Part shown: one piece after another, positions 58,830-64,000 of the stretch
Layout of the letters: every line of letters begins with the position of its first letter
How positions within the stretch are numbered: position 1 is the first letter of the stretch
Source: Roseovarius aestuarii
GTDB taxonomy: Bacteria; Pseudomonadota; Alphaproteobacteria; Rhodobacterales; Rhodobacteraceae
DNA length: 64,000 bases
NCBI RefSeq assembly: GCF_019966515.1
Contig: NZ_JAIMIB010000018.1
Location: forward strand, 40,059 to 104,058
Direction of reading: 5' to 3'
The notes under the pieces: model-generated
What the model saw: the letters and a program-made list of their open reading frames with translations, nothing else
Databases searched by the model: none
Told to the model about the DNA's origin: nothing
Position numbers and translations under genes: made by a program

Positions 58830-61580
58830 GTGCGGCACACACATTTGAATACAATCTTGTCGGCCGTACTTGTCTGCGCGGTTTCTCTTGCAGCCCAGAA
58901 GCTTGGCGTGTTTCAGGATCTTGACAGGATCCTTAGCAACACTCGTATGGCACTTGCGCCAAAATCCGCCAGTGAAAGTATCGTCTTTGTAGCAATCGAT
59001 GCCTCGAGCCTCGACGCGGTCGGCACCTGGCCATGGTCGCGCGGTGTCCACGCCAGCATTTTGGACAATCTGACGAATGCCGGCGCGGCAGACGTATTCT
59101 TTGATATCGATTTCGATTTTCCGTCCGACACAGACGGGGACCGTGCATTCATAGACGCGCTCGACCGCGCCGGCGGCACAACCTATCTGGCTGCATTCGT
59201 TCAACCCTCTTCCATATCGAATTCGGACGTTCGGCACTACAATCTCCCTCTCGCCGCATTTGCCGAGAGGAGTTGGCCCGCTCTAGTAAATGTCATCACC
59301 GACGAGCAGGGCCTGGTCCGGAACTATCCTCTTGGCGATGTCATCGATGGCCAATTCATTCCATCGGCGGGCAGTCTCATTGCCGGCCATTTCGTGGAAG
59401 CCAAACACAATGTCGAAATCGACTTCTCGATTCGTCCACAGAGTTTCCAGGTTATTTCAGCTATCGACGTGATAGAACGCCGATTTCCCGACGCCCTGTT
59501 CGAAGGCCGCTCCGTCATCGTCGGGGCGTCCGCAATCGAGTTAGGAGATCAATACGCCGTGCCCGTCCATGGGGTGGTTCCGGGTCCACTCGTACATGCG
59601 CTTGCCGCAGAAACGCTCCGATACGGTCTCAACCCACGCTGGCTAATGGCCGAGATCCTCACCATTGTGCTGTTCATCCTGCTTTGCTTTTTGCATATCC
59701 GGCTCAAACACTCTCCAGTCGCATTCGTTGTAGCGATCGTTGCGATCTTGTTGGTTGTGGAAGCGTGTGCGTTCGGTCTCTTCCGCCAAAGTTCCCTGCT
59801 GGTCCCCAGTGCCATGCTCTACCCCTCGCTAATCGCATTCGGGCTGTGGCGCCTCGCGACTTTGCTCACCAAGAGCAGATGGGACGAGCGCAAGACGAGC
59901 GCGAAGTTCACCAACACTCGGCGCTTGCTGGAACAGGTGTTCGACGACAGCACGGATGCCTTTGTGATTATCGACGAGGAAGGCCAGATCATCCGACATA
60001 GCCGGTCGGCTGAACAGCTCTTCGGCGTGGACGGAGCCGGGCGCTTGGCAATACCTGCGGGACTACACCGACATGTTATGGCGGAGATGCTCTCAGATGT
60101 TCGCACAGCGGCCCCCTTGATTCACAGCATGGCGATCAACCTGAATGGCCACATGCGATCAATCGAATTCTCGATCGCACGGTCCCATTTCGAGGTGCCG
60201 ATATCGCAGAACGCAGATGCCAATGTCGCAATCATAGCAACTCTGATGGTGCGTGACGTAACCGAGACGAAACAGCAGGAACGACAAATTGCCTATCTGT
60301 CAAACCACGACGAACTAACCGGTGCGTTGAGACGTAGCACGTTTCTGGCATTTCTGAAGCTTCGTCTGGAAGTTGGCGAGCCGGTTGCGGTCTTCGCCCT
60401 GAACCTGCAACGCTTCAGGACGATCAATGTCGTCTTAGGACGGAACGTCGGAGACGCAGTGCTGACGGAGATGTCCAACCGACTTAATTCATTGGATGAA
60501 TGGTTCTCAGCGACCACGCGGCTGGACGCGGATAACTTTGCCATCTTTACCGAGAAACCCGTCGATGCGGACGTCATCGACAAGCTGACGGCGATGATCG
60601 TCGACTGCATCCGTGCGCCCTATCGCGTTGCGGGCACGAACGGTCAGTTGGATGTTCGGATCGGCTACACGGTCGTTACCGAAGACGACGAAACGACGGC
60701 GGACATGGCACTCGAGCAGGCGGTGGAGGCACTGGAAACCGCGAAGTCGACATTCGCCGCCACATCAACCCATGATCCAGCGCTATCCAAGAAGCAGAGC
60801 CGTTTCCGGGCGATCGAGCGTGCGATGGCCGACGCGTTGGCGAACCGGGAATTCCATGTCTTGTACCAGCCGCAATACAGCATGACCAACGGTCGGTTGA
60901 CGGGTGCTGAAGCGCTGGTCAGATGGAAGAGTCCAAGCTTTGGCCCGGTGTTCCCAGACGAATTCATCCCCATTACAGAGTCCACCGGTTTCATTGTCGA
61001 GTTGGGGCGTTGGGTGCTGCAGGAGGCTGCGAAAGACGCACTATTGATGCCCCCGGACACTTCCATGGCCGTCAACGTCTCCGGGGTTCAGTTGATGCAT
61101 GCGGAAGTGATTTCGGATGTTTTGGCCACCTTGAAGGCAACCGGCCTTCCACCAAGTCGCCTTTGCCTCGAAATCACCGAGAGCGTCTTTCTGACCTCGA
61201 TCGAACCGATTATCGAGATCATGCACGATCTACGCTTCCCCGGCGTGAAATGGGCTCTTGACGATTTCGGTACCGGTTATTCTTCCATGGCATATCTTTC
61301 GAGAATGCCCTTGGACAAGATCAAGCTCGACAAAGCATTCATCATGGACCTCGGCCGCGATCCGAAATCGCGGACCATCCTACACACTGTCGGCGAACTT
61401 TGCCGTGGACTTGGCGTGACATTTCTGTGTGAAGGAGTGGAGACGGCCGAACATGTCCGGATTCTGAAATCAGAGAACTGCGCCGAGATGCAAGGTTATT
61501 TCTTCGGCAAGCCAATGCCAATCGATGACCTGCTGAAACTGCCTACTTTTGTTTCTCCTTTACTTGCAAGCAGGCAGTGA
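58830..61580 (+). CDS. CHASE2-PAS-GGDEF-EAL cyclic-di-GMP protein
   Basis: 916-aa membrane signalling protein starting with GTG (AGGAATCAGC upstream). Order: N-terminal anchor, periplasmic CHASE2 (about 30-265; FVAIDASSLDAVGTWPWSRGVHASILDNL, VFFDIDFDFPSDTDGD), three helices (about 270-345), PAS (about 360-475), GGDEF (about 490-640) and EAL (about 660-905). The GGDEF signature reads LDADNF, so diguanylate cyclase activity is unlikely. The EAL domain keeps EALVRW, NVSGVQL, CLEITES and LDDFGTGYSSM, so it should be a c-di-GMP phosphodiesterase. The upstream FecR protein may be its periplasmic partner. Confidence 0.92.
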   Translation: MRHTHLNTILSAVLVCAVSLAAQKLGVFQDLDRILSNTRMALAPKSASESIVFVAIDASSLDAVGTWPWSRGVHASILDNLTNAGAADVFFDIDFDFPSDTDGDRAFIDALDRAGGTTYLAAFVQPSSISNSDVRHYNLPLAAFAERSWPALVNVITDEQGLVRNYPLGDVIDGQFIPSAGSLIAGHFVEAKHNVEIDFSIRPQSFQVISAIDVIERRFPDALFEGRSVIVGASAIELGDQYAVPVHGVVPGPLVHALAAETLRYGLNPRWLMAEILTIVLFILLCFLHIRLKHSPVAFVVAIVAILLVVEACAFGLFRQSSLLVPSAMLYPSLIAFGLWRLATLLTKSRWDERKTSAKFTNTRRLLEQVFDDSTDAFVIIDEEGQIIRHSRSAEQLFGVDGAGRLAIPAGLHRHVMAEMLSDVRTAAPLIHSMAINLNGHMRSIEFSIARSHFEVPISQNADANVAIIATLMVRDVTETKQQERQIAYLSNHDELTGALRRSTFLAFLKLRLEVGEPVAVFALNLQRFRTINVVLGRNVGDAVLTEMSNRLNSLDEWFSATTRLDADNFAIFTEKPVDADVIDKLTAMIVDCIRAPYRVAGTNGQLDVRIGYTVVTEDDETTADMALEQAVEALETAKSTFAATSTHDPALSKKQSRFRAIERAMADALANREFHVLYQPQYSMTNGRLTGAEALVRWKSPSFGPVFPDEFIPITESTGFIVELGRWVLQEAAKDALLMPPDTSMAVNVSGVQLMHAEVISDVLATLKATGLPPSRLCLEITESVFLTSIEPIIEIMHDLRFPGVKWALDDFGTGYSSMAYLSRMPLDKIKLDKAFIMDLGRDPKSRTILHTVGELCRGLGVTFLCEGVETAEHVRILKSENCAEMQGYFFGKPMPIDDLLKLPTFVSPLLASRQ

Positions 61581-61952
61581 CAAGTGTCTCTGGCCTGATG
61601 GTTGAATCTATTCGATCGACCGGCGTTTGACCTTAGTGACGTTTTCCGCTGAAACTTATCCCATCCCCCTTATCGCCAAGAGTTTGGAGAGAAACGTGGC
61701 TATTTGGCGCGACCCGTCCCGCTGGTAACGGCCTTTGGTCGAAGCTTTCAGCTGGCCGAAATTGTATCGCGTGACAATGTCACTATTTCGGCGCCGCACG
61801 TTCAGGGAGTGGCTGCGCAATTTCAAGAATTGATCACTATTGCGGTTTACTCTCAAACCAGCCGCTATGAACTACAACAGTAGTCGAGTAACGATTTGGT
61901 ACCATTTTGATCTTATTCCAATACAAAATGGTATCGGTTCAACAAGGCGAAG
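61581..61952. other. 372-base intergenic stretch before the HTTM gene
   Basis: No gene seen. It holds a perfect inverted repeat at 61900-61933 (separate entry). A short minus-strand frame near 61656-61856 has no ribosome site or known domain and is not supported. Confidence 0.45.
61900..61933. promoter_or_regulatory. Perfect 10-bp inverted repeat upstream of the HTTM-DCC gene
   Basis: TACCATTTTG - 14 bases - CAAAATGGTA, ending 19 bases before the ATG at 61953. The size and symmetry suggest an operator for a dimeric regulator or a hairpin in the leader. The arms are AT-rich, unlike nearby coding sequence. Confidence 0.6.
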
Positions 61953-63773
61953 ATGAGCAAGACTGAGGCAACGGGATACATTCGGTCAAGCTCGTGGAGA
62001 TTGCGTTGGCTCGAGTTGTTCGGTGTCGATCTAAGAACTCTGGCCTTGTTCCGCGTGATGCTTGGCCTCTATCTCATCGCCGACCAAATTCGCAGGATAC
62101 GGGACCTGTCGGCGCACTACACCGATTTCGGTATCATGCCCCGAAGCGTAGCGATCGATTTTCTATCGACATCATCGTTTTCCATCCACCTGACGAACGG
62201 AACCGCTGCATTCCAAGCCGTCCTTTTTGCGATTGCTGGCGCTGCCGCCTTTGCGATGGTACTGGGGTGGCGCACCCGGCTCGCCACTTTTGTCAGTTGG
62301 TTTCTCCTCTTATCGCTGCAAAACCGGAACACGCTTATTCTGTCAGGCGAAGATAACCTCGCGCTTCTACTGCTCTTCTGGGCAATGTTCCTGCCTCTGG
62401 GCGCGAGATATTCCGTCGACGCAGCCCTGAACCCATCCGACGCATCAGTGCGGAACAGCCATGCTTCGGTGTGGTCGGCGGCACTGTTGATCCAGGGCAT
62501 GTCGATGTACTTCTTCAGCGCACTGTTAAAATCTGACCCGATCTGGTTCCCCGAAGGAACCGCAGTCTATTACGCTTTGAACCTAGATTACTTCGCGACA
62601 CCGTTTGCTATCTGGTTCCGTCAATTCGAGTCGCTGCTTCAAGCCCTAACCTATTACGTCTGGTCACTGGAGCTGATCGGACCAATCCTGATGTTCACGC
62701 CCGTGTTTCAGCGTTTCCTTCGCCCGATGTTGATAGTTTGCTTTGTTACCATGCACATCGGCTTTTCGATGTGTCTTGAAATCGGTCTTTTCCCGGTCAT
62801 CTCGATTATCATGAACCTGACGTTCTTACCCGGTTGGATTTGGGACCGGATCGAGCATCAAATGGCAAGTGCCAGCAAGCGAAATCTTACAATCTGGTAC
62901 GATAGAGATTGTCAATTCTGCGTCAAGCTGTGCCGGATAATCACCACCGTCCTCTTCTTACGCAGTGTCCCGATACAACCCGCGCAGAAGGATCCAAAAA
63001 TCGGCCCCTTACTTGAAACCACCAACAGTTGGGTCGTGACGAACGGCGAAGGAAGCCACCTCAGATGGGCCGCGATGTGCACATTGGTGGCCGCCTCACC
63101 AGTGTTCCGGCCATTGGCTTCACCGTTGAGATGGCGCACTTTCAGCCGTTACGGTGACGCGGTCTATCGCTTGATTGCAGAAAATCGGCCAGTCCTCGCA
63201 GGCCTCTCTGATGCGCTTCTCCCGTTCCGAAAGGTGCGGTTGCGCACCAGTGGACCGTCAAACCTACTTGGAGCCGCAGCGCTTGGATTTATTACCGTCC
63301 AGAACCTCGCGACGTTGCCCACGTCCGGGGTCCAACTGCCGGCATATTTTACGGCCACGCGCCAGGCGCTTGGCCTCTACCAGAATTGGACGATGTTCGC
63401 GCCTTATCCCGAGCTCCGGAGCCCCTGGCCATTCATTCGCGGTGAATTGGTCGATGGCACCGTCGTTGACGTTTACAACCTGCGCCTGGGCGCACCATCG
63501 GACGAACGACCAGCCGTCGTTTCCAGCGTTTACGCCAACGACCGTTGGCGCAAGTTTCTGTCGAACCTTGAGGACCAAAGTTACGAGCAAGGTCCGCACA
63601 GGTTGTCATTGAACTATGCCAGATACCTCTGCCGTCTTTGGTCACGGGAAATGTCCAACGAGCCGCAACTGGCAACATTCGCGATTGCCTTCATCGTCGA
63701 AGATACGCCCCCTCCCGGCGAACTGAAACCGCAATGGGTTAACACAGTCTGGCACCACAATTGCTTCGGATGA
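61953..63773 (+). CDS. HTTM-domain membrane protein fused to DCC-type thiol oxidoreductase domain
   Basis: 606-aa protein. N-terminal HTTM-like membrane domain of about 310 residues with several helices (LRTLALFRVMLGLYLIADQIRRIRDLSAHYTDFGIMP, WSAALLIQGMSMYFFSALLKSDPIW, HIGFSMCLEIGLFPVISIIMNLTFLPG as short segments), the family of vitamin K-dependent carboxylase-like membrane proteins. Then a DCC/DUF393 domain (LTIWYDRDCQFCVKLCRII with YDxDCxxC, near 315) and a tail with GLYQNWTMFAPYPELRSPWPF. HTTM and DCC genes often sit together; here they are joined. Function unknown. Confidence 0.83.
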   Translation: MSKTEATGYIRSSSWRLRWLELFGVDLRTLALFRVMLGLYLIADQIRRIRDLSAHYTDFGIMPRSVAIDFLSTSSFSIHLTNGTAAFQAVLFAIAGAAAFAMVLGWRTRLATFVSWFLLLSLQNRNTLILSGEDNLALLLLFWAMFLPLGARYSVDAALNPSDASVRNSHASVWSAALLIQGMSMYFFSALLKSDPIWFPEGTAVYYALNLDYFATPFAIWFRQFESLLQALTYYVWSLELIGPILMFTPVFQRFLRPMLIVCFVTMHIGFSMCLEIGLFPVISIIMNLTFLPGWIWDRIEHQMASASKRNLTIWYDRDCQFCVKLCRIITTVLFLRSVPIQPAQKDPKIGPLLETTNSWVVTNGEGSHLRWAAMCTLVAASPVFRPLASPLRWRTFSRYGDAVYRLIAENRPVLAGLSDALLPFRKVRLRTSGPSNLLGAAALGFITVQNLATLPTSGVQLPAYFTATRQALGLYQNWTMFAPYPELRSPWPFIRGELVDGTVVDVYNLRLGAPSDERPAVVSSVYANDRWRKFLSNLEDQSYEQGPHRLSLNYARYLCRLWSREMSNEPQLATFAIAFIVEDTPPPGELKPQWVNTVWHHNCFG

Positions 63774-63890
63774 AAACCCAGGCAAACGGACGTACTGACG
63801 TACTAACGTGCCGAGGCAGTAGCTGATCCTCTTGTTATGCCGGGCACCCGGGATACCGGGGACCGTTGCATTAATTGAATGAGGCTGCGT

Positions 63891-64000
63891 GTGTGACTTA
63901 GCACTTAAAGCCAGGACGTCAGGTGTCTTAGCCCCTTAGAACTGTGCCACTATTTGTGTGTCACAGGAGGGATGGGAGATGGCTCGGAAGCGGTATTCGG
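63891..64000 (+). mobile_element. Left end of an IS3-like element, truncated by the window
   Basis: TGTGACTTAGCACTTAAAG at about 63892 looks like an IS3-type left terminal inverted repeat (5'-TG). The frame from the ATG at 63979 begins MARKRYS, a start shared by IS3-family orfA proteins, preceded by GAGGGATGGGAG. Only 22 bases of coding sequence lie in the window, so the family call is tentative. Confidence 0.55.
63979..64000 (+). CDS. Partial IS3-family transposase orfA start
   Basis: Seven codons, MARKRYS, run to the window end. The ATG follows GGAGG-type sequence. The rest of the gene is outside the window. Confidence 0.5.

Noticed and set aside
61656..61856. Minus-strand frame of 66 codons upstream of the HTTM gene
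   Set aside because: No recognisable features; lies in a stretch that looks non-coding.
1..64000. tRNA genes, rRNA, CRISPR arrays, riboswitches
   Set aside because: I scanned by eye for T-loop-like sequence, regular spaced repeats and known riboswitch cores and saw none that hold up; a tRNAscan/Infernal run would be needed to be sure.

Overview
The window reads as a chromosomal segment of an alphaproteobacterium, most likely a marine Rhodobacteraceae (Roseobacter group) methylotroph. Reasons: GC-rich coding sequence, dense operons with ATGA-type overlaps, and a complete PQQ / lanthanide-type methanol oxidation island (XoxF, dedicated cytochromes, glutathione-dependent formaldehyde oxidation, pqqABCDE). 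The taxonomic call is an inference from gene content.

Region 1 (0.5-9.5 kb): quinoprotein-associated transport and carrier genes. An ABC-2 type exporter-like pair (permease, ATPase) with a small exported protein, a YVTN beta-propeller and a periplasmic binding protein resembles the PedABC / LutABEF sets found beside PQQ alcohol dehydrogenases. A separate NitT/TauT-type ABC importer (binding protein, permease, ATPase) sits in the middle of this set. Divergent from it are a MxaD-like SRPBCC protein, a second beta-propeller and a fused SoxYZ-like carrier.

Region 2 (9.5-15.9 kb): the xox operon on the minus strand. In transcription order: glutathione-dependent formaldehyde dehydrogenase, S-formylglutathione hydrolase, a class I cytochrome c, XoxF with the lanthanide signature Asp, a XoxG-like cytochrome, a XoxJ-like binding protein and a rhodanese-like Cys-motif protein.

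Region 3 (16-20 kb): accessory genes: an exported unknown, a ParD antitoxin with a 5'-damaged ParE toxin frame, and a SnoaL / FAD-oxidoreductase / cupin operon.

Region 4 (20-40.4 kb): return to methylotrophy. A SoxH-like zinc hydrolase diverges from a second SoxYZ-like carrier. A regulatory operon (LuxR-type response regulator, FIST sensor, PAS hybrid kinase) runs into two exported unknowns. A seven-gene MoxR / DUF58 / VWA / TPR / BatD-like maturation cluster corresponds to mxaRSACKL, but mxaFI is absent. The pqqABCDE operon ends in an unknown secreted protein, and an OmpR-type two-component pair lies directly upstream of pqqA.

Region 5 (40.6-49.4 kb): a LuxR-type HTH remnant, CsaA, an Lrp / haloacid dehalogenase / aminotransferase operon, an RTX fragment, a small secreted operon closed by a clear intrinsic terminator, an ECF sigma / anti-sigma pair, and an RTX protein built on a 624-bp indel-free internal duplication.

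Region 6 (49.7-57.3 kb): a tightly coupled five-gene minus-strand operon for a surface glycolipid or polysaccharide: a DPM1-like glycosyltransferase, a UPF0104-type membrane protein, a glycosyltransferase / pyruvyltransferase fusion, a B12-binding HpnJ-like radical SAM enzyme and a GT-C glycosyltransferase.

Region 7 (57.5-64 kb): a decayed IS6-family transposase, a FecR-domain protein with a (Gly-Asn)n tail, a CHASE2-PAS-GGDEF-EAL protein with a degenerate GGDEF, an HTTM-DCC fusion preceded by a perfect 10-bp inverted repeat, and the left end of an IS3-like element running off the window.

Working model for the methylotrophy genes: XoxF oxidises methanol in the periplasm using PQQ and a lanthanide, and passes electrons to XoxG and the other cytochrome c. 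Formaldehyde is oxidised in the cytoplasm through S-hydroxymethylglutathione to formate. The maturation cluster, carriers and ABC systems support assembly, metal or cofactor handling, and the two two-component systems probably control expression.
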